Assembly: GCA_020696345.1 (NCBI GenBank)
Contig: JAEHCK010000038.1
Coordinates: 1 to 35,662, forward strand
Origin: Thermoplasmata archaeon
Lineage (GTDB): Archaea > Thermoplasmatota > Penumbrarchaeia > JAEHCK01
Reading direction: 5' to 3'
Length of the DNA: 35,662 nt
Made by a program: the position numbers and the translations under genes. The stretch's first letter is position 1. Each line of letters starts with the position of its first letter. Positions 7,816 to 15,498 of the stretch are shown here, piece after piece. The notes beneath the pieces are model-generated. The model saw nothing but the letters and a program-made list of their open reading frames with translations. It was not told the DNA's origin and did not search any database.

Positions 7816-8391
7816 CTATGTTGATATTAAAATAGAGTGTAAACTCTTATGGAAAGCCCAGACGCCAAGACGTCTAATTCCAATATAATCACCAACAACT
7901 GGAAGGTAGTCAAACTGAAGTGGGTCAACTAATGATTTTTCTAATCCTATAAAATATTTAAATGTATCTAACATCATAAAAGTCATCCACTTTAAAGTTT
8001 CTGTCTCCTCCGCTAAATCATATATAAAAAAATTCTGTCTTTTTATTGTTTCATCAATGCTTAAATTAGCATATCCAGCCATTTTTTCAACTTCATACAT
8101 TTTAGTCAATTTAAATGGTTCAAAAAACATAAACGGTTTACTCATAATGAGTTCTTTTTTTATTTCTACTCTATTACCTTCTTCATCTATTGCGTCTCCT
8201 TTTATCATTTTAGATCGGGACGCATTAAACTTAAATTTTTTCGCTTGAAAGTTGGCTTTAACTACTTCTTTTATTCTATTCTCACCATCACCCCAGATAA
8301 AAGATGATCTTCTATCATCTAATGTGTATCCATTTTCTTCGGCGATTATGTCTTCAAATTTTTTACCGGACTTGACTCTTTTTTGAATCAC
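7816..8391 (-). CDS. Hypothetical protein, possible PD-(D/E)xK nuclease fold
   Basis: I do not recognise a named family. Residues around 65-80 read MIKGDAIDEEGNRVEIKKE, resembling a restriction-like active site (D in GDA, then E-x-K in EIKK). The C-terminal half is aromatic and mostly helical. The frame opens at 8,406, but ATGAAAGGAAACATT looks like a ribosome site followed by GTG, so I place the start at that GTG (191 aa); the upstream ATG has no site and abuts tRNA-Met. The nuclease idea is a weak inference from one motif. Confidence 0.55.
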   Translation of the reverse strand: MIQKRVKSGKKFEDIIAEENGYTLDDRRSSFIWGDGENRIKEVVKANFQAKKFKFNASRSKMIKGDAIDEEGNRVEIKKELIMSKPFMFFEPFKLTKMYEVEKMAGYANLSIDETIKRQNFFIYDLAEETETLKWMTFMMLDTFKYFIGLEKSLVDPLQFDYLPVVGDYIGIRRLGVWAFHKSLHSILIST

Positions 8392-8414
8392 AATGTTTCC
8401 TTTCATAATTTGGT

Positions 8415-8485
8415 TGGTAGCGAAGTGGGGAATCGAACCCCATCATCAAGGATATGAACCCTGAGTCTAAACCATTAACATCGCC
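8415..8485 (-). tRNA. tRNA-Met (CAU)
   Basis: T arm TGGGG/CCCCA with loop TTCGATT, encoded CCA end, and anticodon stem CAGGG/CCTTG around loop TTCATAT give anticodon CAU. The acceptor GGCGATG pairs with CTTCGCT with one mismatch and the D arm is short. It could be elongator Met or an Ile tRNA needing lysidine. Confidence 0.8.
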
Positions 8486-8494
8486 ATATTTGTG

Positions 8495-8570
8495 TGGAGA
8501 CGGTCAGGGGAGTCGAACCCCAATGACAGGTGCTTTGCAAACACCTCGCTTACCACTTGCATACACCGCC
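8495..8570 (-). tRNA. tRNA-Cys (GCA)
   Basis: Anticodon stem GGTGT/GCACC encloses loop TTGCAAA (anticodon GCA). The T loop is TTCGACT, the CCA is encoded, and discriminator U73 is the usual Cys identity base. The acceptor stem has one mismatch at its base. The gene ends one base inside the neighbouring 50-aa gene's stop. Confidence 0.88.
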
Positions 8571-8722
8571 TAAAATAGTCTTTTTACTTTTATTTCTTCA
8601 ACATCAAATGGAGCATTATCTATTTGATCTAACATATTGTCTTCTATCATTTCGTAAATTTCATCTTTTGTAAAAACTTCTTCATCATCATTGATAATTA
8701 AAATTACAGCATATCTGCTCAT
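8570..8722 (-). CDS. Small acidic hypothetical protein, 50 aa
   Basis: An ATG with AAAGGAAC upstream opens a 50-residue frame starting MSRYAVILIINDDEEVFTKD. The beginning looks like a beta strand followed by an acidic helix. The start overlaps the stop of the upstream gene as ATGA and the stop touches the tRNA-Cys 5' end. Unrecognised. Confidence 0.6.
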   Translation of the reverse strand: MSRYAVILIINDDEEVFTKDEIYEMIEDNMLDQIDNAPFDVEEIKVKRLF

Positions 8723-8919
8723 TTTAGTTCCTTTCCAGTTACTTTTGTTACTAACTCTTTAAATTTATTCCAATCACCTTTTTTGATTATTTTTTCCATT
8801 TCTGTTATTTCTGATTTTGAAGCAACTTGATAAAATTTAACCATTTCTTCGAATCCAATATTTCCAGGATATGCCGCTTCATCCAAACCTGGCATTAATA
8901 TGTATTTTTCTAATCTCAT
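8719..8919 (-). CDS. Hypothetical protein, 66 aa
   Basis: The protein is soluble and helical, with a lysine-rich C-terminal half (EMEKIIKKGDWNKFKELV). Its ribosome site AAGGGG precedes the ATG and its stop overlaps the next start as ATGA. Unrecognised. Confidence 0.6.
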   Translation of the reverse strand: MRLEKYILMPGLDEAAYPGNIGFEEMVKFYQVASKSEITEMEKIIKKGDWNKFKELVTKVTGKELK

Positions 8920-8940
8920 TAAAACCCCTTGTAATCCTTT

Positions 8941-9144
8941 TTAAAATTCATTGGAATCCTCTTCCAATATAATAAATCCAGTGTGTTGTCTTAACTCCAT
9001 CAACATCAGTCTTTCTGTAAATTCATCTACTGATTCATAATTTATTACTTTTATACTACTACCTCTGCAGTTGGGACAGTAGGCGAATCCACCTAACCAA
9101 TCCCAACCACAATTTTTACATTCAAAACTAATCACGTAAGACAT
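8941..9144 (-). CDS. Zinc-ribbon protein, 67 aa
   Basis: CKNC at residues 9-12 and CPNC at 23-26 form a compact zinc ribbon, followed by a helical tail. A GGAGG site lies directly before the ATG. It lies between RtcB and the small genes before the tRNAs. The function is unknown. Confidence 0.65.
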   Translation of the reverse strand: MSYVISFECKNCGWDWLGGFAYCPNCRGSSIKVINYESVDEFTERLMLMELRQHTGFIILEEDSNEF

Positions 9145-9171
9145 AAATCCTCCACAGAGGTATTTATGATA

Positions 9172-10347
9172 TTACTTAGTTTTTAAATTCAACGCAGGAA
9201 TTAACCTATCTACTATAGTAGCTGTTGGTTCAAGAAACTTCTCTATTAAAGCAGGGTCCTTATAGGCTTCCTTCACTTCATCCACAGGAACACAAGAAGT
9301 GTAAATTCCTTTCTTCTTCATTCTTTCCATGGCTAATTTTGAAGAAAACTTTTTCTTCGCCCAAGCTCTGGAACCTAATCTACCAGCACCATGTGGAGCC
9401 GAATAATTCCATTCAGGATTTGACTTACCTTCACAGATAGTAATTCCATCTTCCATGTTCCAAGGTATAATCATCTTTTGTCCCTTGTAGCTGGTAATTG
9501 CACCTTTCCTGATTATAAAATCATTAAAGTCAATGAAGTTATGTACGGAAACTATTGTTTCACTCACTTCTAAATCAAGTGCCTTCACAACCACGTCACA
9601 CATGACTCTACGATTTTCATTTGCATACTTTTGAGCAATTACCATATCTACAAGGTAATCAAAAGCATCTTTATCTTGAAGATATGCCAATTCACCCTTT
9701 CCAGCTCTTCTTTGGTGATACACAGCAATTTTCAAACCAAATTGTCTGGAGCCAGAGTGAAAAGTAATCCAGTAATCACCTGTTTTTTCTGACTTACCTA
9801 TTTCTATAAAGTGATTACCACTACCTAAAGTACCTATTGATTTACAACATCTATCATAGTCACATCCTATTTTGGAACATAAATCCATAAAGTCATATTC
9901 TGGTATATCATACTTTGTACCAAACTTACGGTTATATGCCATTACAAACAAACGCAACTCTGCTTTTAATTCCTTATGGAATCTATCATCATTCTCTACT
10001 GAAAAAAAAGTATGAGGATGTACAGAGTATCCAAAAGGTATACGTTTTCTTATCTTATCATCTATATATTGTTTTGTAAACTTTTCGAAAATTCTCTTAC
10101 CAACATTAACAGAAAGCATACCACAGCCAATGTCTACACCAATAACATTTGGTATAACTTTATCTGTCATTGGCATTGTAAAACCAATGACTGCACCATT
10201 ACCTTTATGACAGTCAGGCATTACTGCTATTTGGTTCGTAAAAGCCTCGTGATTTAAGAATCCATATATTTGTTCCACAGTTGCTGGATCAATTTCATCT
10301 ATCATTACTTTTGCTTTTCCAAATTTTCCTTGATACTGTAAAGACAC
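9172..10347 (-). CDS. rtcB: RtcB-type RNA ligase
   Basis: The 391-residue enzyme joins RNA 2',3'-cyclic phosphate or 3'-phosphate ends to 5'-OH ends using GTP and Mn2+. Key segments are visible: MPDCHKGNGAVIG at 43-55, GVDIGCGM at 70-77 (C75 binds metal), GSGNHFIEIG, FHSGSRQFG and the C-terminal SAPHGAGRLGSR that includes the histidine guanylylated in the family. The length is near that of E. coli RtcB (408). The start is GTG. Bacterial RtcB repairs RNAs cut by toxins that leave cyclic phosphates; in this tRNA-rich phage, repair of cleaved tRNAs is a reasonable inference. Confidence 0.95.
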   Translation of the reverse strand: MSLQYQGKFGKAKVMIDEIDPATVEQIYGFLNHEAFTNQIAVMPDCHKGNGAVIGFTMPMTDKVIPNVIGVDIGCGMLSVNVGKRIFEKFTKQYIDDKIRKRIPFGYSVHPHTFFSVENDDRFHKELKAELRLFVMAYNRKFGTKYDIPEYDFMDLCSKIGCDYDRCCKSIGTLGSGNHFIEIGKSEKTGDYWITFHSGSRQFGLKIAVYHQRRAGKGELAYLQDKDAFDYLVDMVIAQKYANENRRVMCDVVVKALDLEVSETIVSVHNFIDFNDFIIRKGAITSYKGQKMIIPWNMEDGITICEGKSNPEWNYSAPHGAGRLGSRAWAKKKFSSKLAMERMKKKGIYTSCVPVDEVKEAYKDPALIEKFLEPTATIVDRLIPALNLKTK

Positions 10348-10372
10348 TTAAATCACCATCCTTTCTTTTAAT

Positions 10373-10573
10373 TTAACAAAATGTACACCAGCAATCATAT
10401 TCATCTGATTTGAACCAACCCAGTGTTTCTAATTCGTTTATATCTTCCTCACTAAAATCCTCATCAAGATCGGGTCCATATATAATATCATGGTCTGCTT
10501 CAAAATAATCTTTGCCAAGATTATATTTTTCAAATATTTCACATGATTGTTTCATTTTACTATACATCATCAT
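10373..10573 (-). CDS. Acidic hypothetical protein, 66 aa
   Basis: The protein starts with three ATG codons after an AAGGAGAG site, and any of them could be used. It is strongly acidic in the middle (DLDEDFSEEDINELE) and ends in DCWCTFC, whose clustered cysteines may bind metal. Unrecognised. Confidence 0.6.
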   Translation of the reverse strand: MMMYSKMKQSCEIFEKYNLGKDYFEADHDIIYGPDLDEDFSEEDINELETLGWFKSDEYDCWCTFC

Positions 10574-10603
10574 TTGACTCTCCTTAATTGCGGTTTTGTC
10601 TGT

Positions 10604-11059
10604 TTAACTCAGGTATAAATTTTTCATCATTGCTCTTCTTATATTTTTATGATATTCTTCCTTGTTCTCCTTATCTTGCATCTCTTGATTCTCTTTCATT
10701 TCCAGAGCAATATCATCAATCACTTCAACATCCTCGTTGAACTCATCACCCAATTCCACAACAGTCATGATACGACCGGCTTTAACGCACTCTTCTTCTA
10801 AATACTCAAGAGATTCTTTAATTTCAATAATCATTTCATTTATCAGTTCCACATGTTTTTCTTTATCAAAATCCATGCCTAACATAGAACCAGAAAAAGC
10901 CATAATAGTAGAAATAACGTGATCCCTGACCTCTTTCAGCTCTTCCTCAATTTCCTCATAGGTTTTTGGAACATAATTAGAATGAAAAGTATAGTTATGT
11001 TTTTTTCCAATATCTGCTATTGTTTTTTCTTTATATGTTACAAGTAAATCAACTCCCAT
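10604..11059 (-). CDS. Hypothetical coiled-coil protein, 151 aa
   Basis: The protein is acidic and mostly helical, with heptad-like patterns around residues 33-50 (YEEIEEELKEVRDHV) and 70-90. There is no signal peptide or membrane segment. It lies in the run of small genes between RtcB and the HAD-like gene. Unrecognised. Confidence 0.65.
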   Translation of the reverse strand: MGVDLLVTYKEKTIADIGKKHNYTFHSNYVPKTYEEIEEELKEVRDHVISTIMAFSGSMLGMDFDKEKHVELINEMIIEIKESLEYLEEECVKAGRIMTVVELGDEFNEDVEVIDDIALEMKENQEMQDKENKEEYHKNIRRAMMKNLYLS

Positions 11060-11071
11060 TATATTTTCCTC

Positions 11072-11455
11072 CTATAAATCAAGTTTTGAAATTTCCATTT
11101 TGTCCAGTATAACATACTTATCTATTTTTGTATCCATCGGTAGATGATATGCCAAACATCGTTCATAATAAAAGTCAATTTCATCACCCATCATTTTATC
11201 GAATAGTTTCTCCTGCATCACATATAATTCAACATCACGAATCATATGAATTTTCGCTGCTTTTTCCCCAAGTGGACCGAAAAGTTCTCCGCATTTAGCA
11301 ACACCTTTACGGTTATGGCGGAATTTACGATGATATTCAAGATATATATGAGGTGGATATTTTTCAACATAATAATCCAGATAGGCATGCACCTTATCGA
11401 ACGGTGCTCCAAGAAATCTCATACAATCATCAATATGCACTTCACGTCTCGCCAT
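11072..11455 (-). CDS. Hypothetical protein, 127 aa
   Basis: A basic N-terminal half carries a histidine- and tyrosine-rich stretch (HIYLEYHRKFRHNRKG, about 56-71), followed by a more neutral helical part. GAGGAGG is upstream but spaced rather far from the ATG. The start overlaps the end of a small membrane frame. Unrecognised. Confidence 0.65.
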   Translation of the reverse strand: MARREVHIDDCMRFLGAPFDKVHAYLDYYVEKYPPHIYLEYHRKFRHNRKGVAKCGELFGPLGEKAAKIHMIRDVELYVMQEKLFDKMMGDEIDFYYERCLAYHLPMDTKIDKYVILDKMEISKLDL

Positions 11456-11579
11456 TTTCTTCTTCGTCCTCCTCTTCTACTAAATCACCATATTTAACAA
11501 CCAACCAGCTTACGAAAATAATTATACTTTGAACAATTATCCAATCTCTCCATATATCCCATGATAAACTCAGAAACAC
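11442..11579 (-). CDS. Small membrane protein, 45 aa, GTG start
   Basis: A GTG overlapping the upstream TAG (TAGTG) opens a frame beginning VFLSLSWDIW. It has one hydrophobic helix (WIIVQSIIIFVSWLVV, residues 13-28) and a very acidic tail (EEEDEEE). The overlap at both ends with genuine genes fits the coupling seen throughout this operon, but the ribosome site is weak. Confidence 0.5.
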   Translation of the reverse strand: MFLSLSWDIWRDWIIVQSIIIFVSWLVVKYGDLVEEEDEEENGET

Positions 11580-11962
11580 TATATAATCTCTGATATATGA
11601 ATAAATTTCGCGTCAATCAATTCAAATGCTGGTTTGTATTTTAGACTATCATCTACAAGATAGTCAATACCATAATGCTTACACATTCTAGCTTTTGAAT
11701 CCCACCAAGTTTCTTCATCACACCATGGTGTTCCCTTTTCATCCCAAGTAAATTCTGTACCTTCCATGCTTAAATAATCAACAACAGAATATTTAATCAT
11801 TGAGTTCATATCAATTTTATCTAACTGTCTAATTATTTCTGGGATAGCTGGACCGGAAACAATACAGACCTGGTGACCAGTTAATCTAAGCATCTCAATC
11901 ATTGGTTTGATTTTCTCTGGATATGTGTCCAGAACACCATGTAAGTCAAATCCTACTTTCAT
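11579..11962 (-). CDS. HAD-superfamily phosphatase-like protein
   Basis: The 127-residue protein opens with MKVGFDLHGVLD, the HAD motif I (DxxGVxD) whose first aspartate is the nucleophile. VCIVSGP around residues 32-38 fits motif II (hydrophobic strand ending in S/T), and YLVDDSLKYK near 105 fits motif IV (DD). There is little cap domain, as in compact phosphatases such as the 5'-nucleotidase and polynucleotide 3'-phosphatase groups. The substrate is not evident. The inner ATG is chosen because the outer frame start ATGAAAGGAAAT is itself the ribosome site. Confidence 0.75.
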   Translation of the reverse strand: MKVGFDLHGVLDTYPEKIKPMIEMLRLTGHQVCIVSGPAIPEIIRQLDKIDMNSMIKYSVVDYLSMEGTEFTWDEKGTPWCDEETWWDSKARMCKHYGIDYLVDDSLKYKPAFELIDAKFIHISEII

Positions 11963-11980
11963 TTTATTTCCTTTCAATTT

Positions 11981-12139
11981 TTAATTTCCAGCAAATACTA
12001 AAACTTCGGTTCCTTGATCACTTACAACATAACACATGCCAGAATCACCAAGATAATGTAGCTCTCCTGTATCTTCATATATAACAACATCTAAGTCTGC
12101 ATATTCCGGGTGTTGTTTTAAAAGTTCTTTTAGATTCAT
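11981..12139 (-). CDS. Hypothetical protein, 52 aa
   Basis: This acidic protein starts MNLKELLKQHPEYADLDVV and overlaps the nicotinamidase stop as ATGA, so it is probably translated after it on the same message. It has the look of a small alpha/beta domain. Unrecognised. Confidence 0.6.
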   Translation of the reverse strand: MNLKELLKQHPEYADLDVVIYEDTGELHYLGDSGMCYVVSDQGTEVLVFAGN

Positions 12140-12678
12140 ATCAAGTTAACTCCATACAGTGCAACCATTCTCTTTAATGCCATTTCATGCATTTCAGGAT
12201 CAAAGTCAGCAACCATATCTTTATAAACATTGATTTTAAAATCTCTGTTCGCCAGACCACCGACTGTGTCCATTACACAGATTGAAGTACAAATACCGAC
12301 AACCTCAACCATTTCCGGTTCATCCCACATTAAAGAATCTTCAAGTTCGGTGTCATAGAAACCACTGTAACGAGTTTTTTCGGTCATTTCAAAATTATCA
12401 TAATCATCATCATCACCCATAACAAGTACTTTCAACTCGTCGATAAGCTCAGCACCTTCGGTTCCTGCCACACAATGTTTCGGGAATCTTTTAAATTCCA
12501 GATCATCCTCGTCATGTGCATCAGCCAAGAAAATTATTGCTTCACCATTATCCACATATTCTTGAACCTTTGCCTTGACTGCTGGAATTATTGCTTCCGC
12601 TGTCGGACCACAATAAAGACCACCATCAGGTTTTAAAAAGTCATTAAGCATGTCAACTACAATAAGTAATTTATTCAT
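12136..12678 (-). CDS. pncA: Nicotinamidase (isochorismatase family)
   Basis: The 180-residue enzyme should hydrolyse nicotinamide to nicotinate and ammonia. The catalytic triad is visible: D9 in IVVDMLNDF, K101 in TEKTRYSGF and C134 in CTSICVMDT. The metal-binding set D53, H55 and H68 lies in ADAHDEDDLEFKRFPKHC, followed by GTEGAEL, which is typical of nicotinamidases rather than isochorismatases. The start at 12,678 is chosen for its GGAGG site; the frame extends upstream but overlaps a 47-aa gene. It lies in the same run as the pncB-like gene, separated by a tRNA-like RNA, which suggests a shared role in NAD+ salvage. Confidence 0.92.
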   Translation of the reverse strand: MNKLLIVVDMLNDFLKPDGGLYCGPTAEAIIPAVKAKVQEYVDNGEAIIFLADAHDEDDLEFKRFPKHCVAGTEGAELIDELKVLVMGDDDDYDNFEMTEKTRYSGFYDTELEDSLMWDEPEMVEVVGICTSICVMDTVGGLANRDFKINVYKDMVADFDPEMHEMALKRMVALYGVNLI

Positions 12679-12814
12679 TTGTTTCCTCCTCTTCTTCTGT
12701 TGTTTCCTCCATTGTCCAATCAGAAAATTTATCAAATAAATTAAGGATTCCTGATTGTGTTTTTAGTTGCGATTTTACAAGTTCAAATTTATTTGTCCAT
12801 ACTTTTTTCTCCAT
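12671..12814 (-). CDS. Small hypothetical protein, 47 aa
   Basis: An ATG with a clear AAAGGAG site opens a frame beginning MEKKVWTNKFELVKSQLK and ending in a very acidic tail that contains the ribosome site of pncA. It overlaps the pncA start by eight bases, suggesting coupled translation. Unrecognised. Confidence 0.6.
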   Translation of the reverse strand: MEKKVWTNKFELVKSQLKTQSGILNLFDKFSDWTMEETTEEEEETNE

Positions 12815-12833
12815 TGGTTCTCCTTTTTAAATT

Positions 12834-12961
12834 TGGCCGGGGAGGGCGGATTTGAACCACCCATCATTCGAAAATACCGTTTTGATGTGCCCTCTTAGCT
12901 CCAATCCTATAAACATCACTCAGTTGATCATGCCTCGATGTCATAGGGTCTAAGACTCCCC
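12834..12961 (-). ncRNA. tRNA-like RNA with expanded D loop, 128 nt
   Basis: The ends are tRNA-like: a perfect 7-bp acceptor (CGGGGAG with CTCCCCG), discriminator G, encoded CCA, and T arm GGTGG/CCGCC with loop TTCAAAT. A D-like stem CTTAG/CTAAG follows, but its loop holds an inserted hairpin (CCTAT-ACATC with GATGT-ATAGG). A further hairpin (CATCA/TGATG) lies before the T arm. No ordinary 5+7+5 anticodon arm is found. G73 would fit a Ser tRNA, but this is speculative. It sits between pncA and pncB. Confidence 0.65.
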
Positions 12962-12963
12962 GT

Positions 12964-14118
12964 TTATGTTATGTTAAAAGTTTGTTTTAAGTATTCCAGA
13001 TAAGAACTATCCATACACATTCCCTTTCCTGGGGAATCTGAAATCTTTGCCACCGACTTTCCGTTACATTCTATCATTTTTATCACAACTTGTAAAGGTG
13101 TGAAACCACAATTGTTAGTTAGAAATGTGCCGATACCAAAAGATACATTAATTCTACCTTCAAAGTGATCTTGAATATCTTTCGCTTCCATCATATCCAA
13201 ACCATCTGAAAAGACAGCAGATTTTGTCATTGGATTGATTCCCATTGACTCATAATGTTTGATTAACTTTTCACCCCAAATTAAAGGGTCTCCAGAGTCA
13301 TGTCTACAACCATCAAACAGTTTCGAGAAGTACTTATCAAAATCATTTAGAAAAGCATCCATGCCGACCACATCGGATAGAGCGATACCCAGATCACCTC
13401 TATACTCTTTCGCCCATACTTCAAGGGCCACTTTCTGTGAGTCAGACACCCGAACCAAGCCTTGGTGGGCTTGTAACCACTCGTGAGCCATTGTCCCGAT
13501 ATACTTTATTCCGAATTTTTTCGCCATTTCAACATTTGATGTACCAACTAGATAACTTGGAGCCACCTTAAGTAGCTTCTCTATCATCAAGTACTGAAAG
13601 GATTTAGAAGCTCTCCTTCTCGTTCCAAACTCTGCGAAAAGGAAATTTATGAACGGAATATGTTTTTCAATTTCATTTAAGCCGTACATAATCCCCTTGA
13701 ATGATTCTGTCCTCATTTCAGCAAATGTTTCAGAAATAATTGCTAATAAAGGAACCTCAAAAAGTATTGTCTGAACCCATGGTCCTTCTATTTCTATCTC
13801 AAGGCCATGCACAGTATTCTTAGTACTGATATAACGTCTCTTGAATGTAAAATCCTCAAGGAAGTCAATATAATCAGGAGTCAAGAAAGGAATATTATAT
13901 AGATAATGTAGCTCACTCGACTGAAAACGAGTTTTACAAAAATCACCTATCTTGTCTATCACTTTTGCATTCATCACACCAATATCAATATTCGATAACT
14001 CCTTGGGGTTTCTACATTGATATTTAAACTTCACCCAGGCATCAGGGTAATTATGAAGCACGGCCTGTTGCATTGTGAATTTGTATAAGTCATTGTCTAT
14101 TGCCGAATAACTTTTCAT
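12964..14118 (-). CDS. pncB: Nicotinate phosphoribosyltransferase
   Basis: The 384-residue protein aligns with E. coli PncB through most of its length. It opens SAIDNDLYKFTMQQAVLHNY, then EGPWVQTILFEVPLLAIISE at 111-130, FGTRRRAS at 164-171, VGTSNVEMAK, GTMAHEWLQAHQ with H212 (the phosphorylated histidine in the family), RHDSGDPLIWGEK, SFGIGTFLTNN and AKISDSPGKGMC. The enzyme makes nicotinate mononucleotide from nicotinate and PRPP, helped by ATP. Together with PncA it converts nicotinamide to NaMN; host NadD and NadE would finish NAD+. It is close to full length (E. coli about 400). Confidence 0.95.
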   Translation of the reverse strand: MKSYSAIDNDLYKFTMQQAVLHNYPDAWVKFKYQCRNPKELSNIDIGVMNAKVIDKIGDFCKTRFQSSELHYLYNIPFLTPDYIDFLEDFTFKRRYISTKNTVHGLEIEIEGPWVQTILFEVPLLAIISETFAEMRTESFKGIMYGLNEIEKHIPFINFLFAEFGTRRRASKSFQYLMIEKLLKVAPSYLVGTSNVEMAKKFGIKYIGTMAHEWLQAHQGLVRVSDSQKVALEVWAKEYRGDLGIALSDVVGMDAFLNDFDKYFSKLFDGCRHDSGDPLIWGEKLIKHYESMGINPMTKSAVFSDGLDMMEAKDIQDHFEGRINVSFGIGTFLTNNCGFTPLQVVIKMIECNGKSVAKISDSPGKGMCMDSSYLEYLKQTFNIT

Positions 14119-14303
14119 TTAATATATATCCTTTCGCTAAATGCTGTTATAACTTCCAAAAGTAAATCAGTGTTCTCGATCATTTTTTTATATTGTGAAG
14201 TATTCTGATCTAATGCTTCTACATTCACTTTGATATTGACAAAATCCTCAATACTACTAAGCTTTTCATGTATTGTTAATAAATTTTTAAGTAGTTTATT
14301 CAT
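14115..14303 (-). CDS. Hypothetical helical protein, 62 aa
   Basis: The protein is helical and soluble (MNKLLKNLLTIHEKLSS). The second ATG of the frame is chosen because AAGG is five bases before it and abuts the first. Its stop overlaps the pncB start by four bases, so translation is probably coupled. Unrecognised. Confidence 0.6.
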   Translation of the reverse strand: MNKLLKNLLTIHEKLSSIEDFVNIKVNVEALDQNTSQYKKMIENTDLLLEVITAFSERIYIK

Positions 14304-14463
14304 CTTCATCCTTCACCAGTTTGCAGTATTTTTTATCCCACCACATTTTTAATTTTCTGTGTTTAGGTGGATTAGCATAATCAAAAATAGATTCGACCAC
14401 ATATTCTGTATCCGTTTCATCGAGTACATTATATATGATACCATTTCTTTTGATCCTTTTCAT
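14296..14463 (-). CDS. Small hypothetical protein, 55 aa
   Basis: A strong AAAGGAG site precedes MKRIKRNGIIYNVLDETD. The protein is basic at both ends, with a WW pair near residue 41, and overlaps the next gene by eight bases. Unrecognised. Confidence 0.6.
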   Translation of the reverse strand: MKRIKRNGIIYNVLDETDTEYVVESIFDYANPPKHRKLKMWWDKKYCKLVKDEDE

Positions 14464-14476
14464 TGTTTATTCTCCT

Positions 14477-14563
14477 TTATATTATACAAGTATCATGTAA
14501 AAAATAAATAATTAAAGTTATATCCCCGCTTACAAAAATGAAACTTATTATCTTTTTAATCAT
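14477..14563 (-). CDS. Possible 28-aa membrane peptide
   Basis: A frame with a good AAAGGA site and an ATGA overlap with the upstream stop encodes MIKKIISFIFVSGDITLII and a short tail. It is hydrophobic enough for a single membrane segment. It is short, so the call rests on ribosome site and spacing. Confidence 0.42.
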   Translation of the reverse strand: MIKKIISFIFVSGDITLIIYFLHDTCII

Positions 14564-14892
14564 ATTTTTCCTTTCCGTCGCATGGAATCATTTTCCATGC
14601 AACCTTCCATGCGGTGTAAATCCTCGCTAAACAAATGTTTCGAATCAATTGTTTTTCCTATTTCAACTTGACCTGCTCTTATAGCGATCATCAAAGATGG
14701 TGCTCTACGTAAATACTTACCACATTCTGTTATAAATCCTTGATCATCACCGAATGGATATGGTTTTTCACATATACCATCCCTAACCATTTTAAGACCA
14801 ATTTCACTATGGCTTTTTCCAGTATATACTTCATCTTTATATCGTATGGCAGCAGATTTAATTCTCATTTTTGATTTAACTTCAGAACTCAT
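14560..14892 (-). CDS. Hypothetical protein, 110 aa
   Basis: A basic soluble protein with GFITECGKYLRR near residues 52-63 followed by a helix (SLMIAIRAGQVEIG). It overlaps the upstream zinc-ribbon gene by 11 bases. I do not recognise a family. Confidence 0.6.
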   Translation of the reverse strand: MSSEVKSKMRIKSAAIRYKDEVYTGKSHSEIGLKMVRDGICEKPYPFGDDQGFITECGKYLRRAPSLMIAIRAGQVEIGKTIDSKHLFSEDLHRMEGCMENDSMRRKGKI

Positions 14893-15148
14893 AATCTCCT
14901 TTTATGCCATGCTTTTCACAGATCTCAAGATCTGTTGTGATTGTGTCACGAAATGATTTAACTTCAGAAGTCATAACTAAATAAAAATCACAATTTTGAC
15001 ATTCAATTTCCTGTTCAATTATATCATAATCATCAGTCAATTCGGGATAGTAAAACTCTAACCGAAACATACCACATTCAGGACATTGATGCTTTCCTAG
15101 CATTTTCTCTTTATTCTCTTTTGATAAATCACCATCAATTAAGTACAT
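14882..15148 (-). CDS. Zinc-ribbon protein, 88 aa
   Basis: CPEC at residues 22-25 and CQNC at 50-53 form a likely zinc ribbon with a beta-rich middle. The rest is acidic. It belongs to the run of small overlapping genes and may bind nucleic acid or protein; the role is unknown. Confidence 0.65.
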   Translation of the reverse strand: MYLIDGDLSKENKEKMLGKHQCPECGMFRLEFYYPELTDDYDIIEQEIECQNCDFYLVMTSEVKSFRDTITTDLEICEKHGIKGDYEF

Positions 15149-15150
15149 TT

Positions 15151-15498
15151 TTATTTCTCCTTTGGATATTTATTTTCTTCATAAAACTCATTTGGAGCAT
15201 TTCCTTCTAAGGAATCAAATGGAGTAAAACCATATTCCTTATATTTTGCAACCCTTTTTTCAAGAAATTCAGATTCAACTGAGTTAAGAACAGTTACATC
15301 GAAACATTTGAATACTTCATCTGCTGATTCAAATATAACTTCCTGATTCGTGCCAAAATACCACGTTACGGGGTAATTTGAAGCATTAATTTCTTTGCAT
15401 CTATAATTATAAACTGCTGGAGTCATTATAGCAAATCCTTCTAAATCCATTTCATCAGCCCAGTTGCAATCAAATTTAACTAAAAATTTTACCGTCAT
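15151..15498 (-). CDS. Hypothetical protein, 115 aa
   Basis: The protein appears to have a beta-rich first half (MTVKFLVKFDCNW) and a helical second half. It starts four bases before the upstream stop (ATGA-type overlap with the 106-aa gene). Both share an ESADEVFKCF/TSADDALNFL-like segment, so the two may be diverged relatives, but that is a weak observation. Confidence 0.6.
   Translation of the reverse strand: MTVKFLVKFDCNWADEMDLEGFAIMTPAVYNYRCKEINASNYPVTWYFGTNQEVIFESADEVFKCFDVTVLNSVESEFLEKRVAKYKEYGFTPFDSLEGNAPNEFYEENKYPKEK

Noticed and set aside
14475-14510. Promoter with TATAAT upstream of the 55-aa gene
   Set aside because: The only -35-like TTTACA is nine bases away, not 17.
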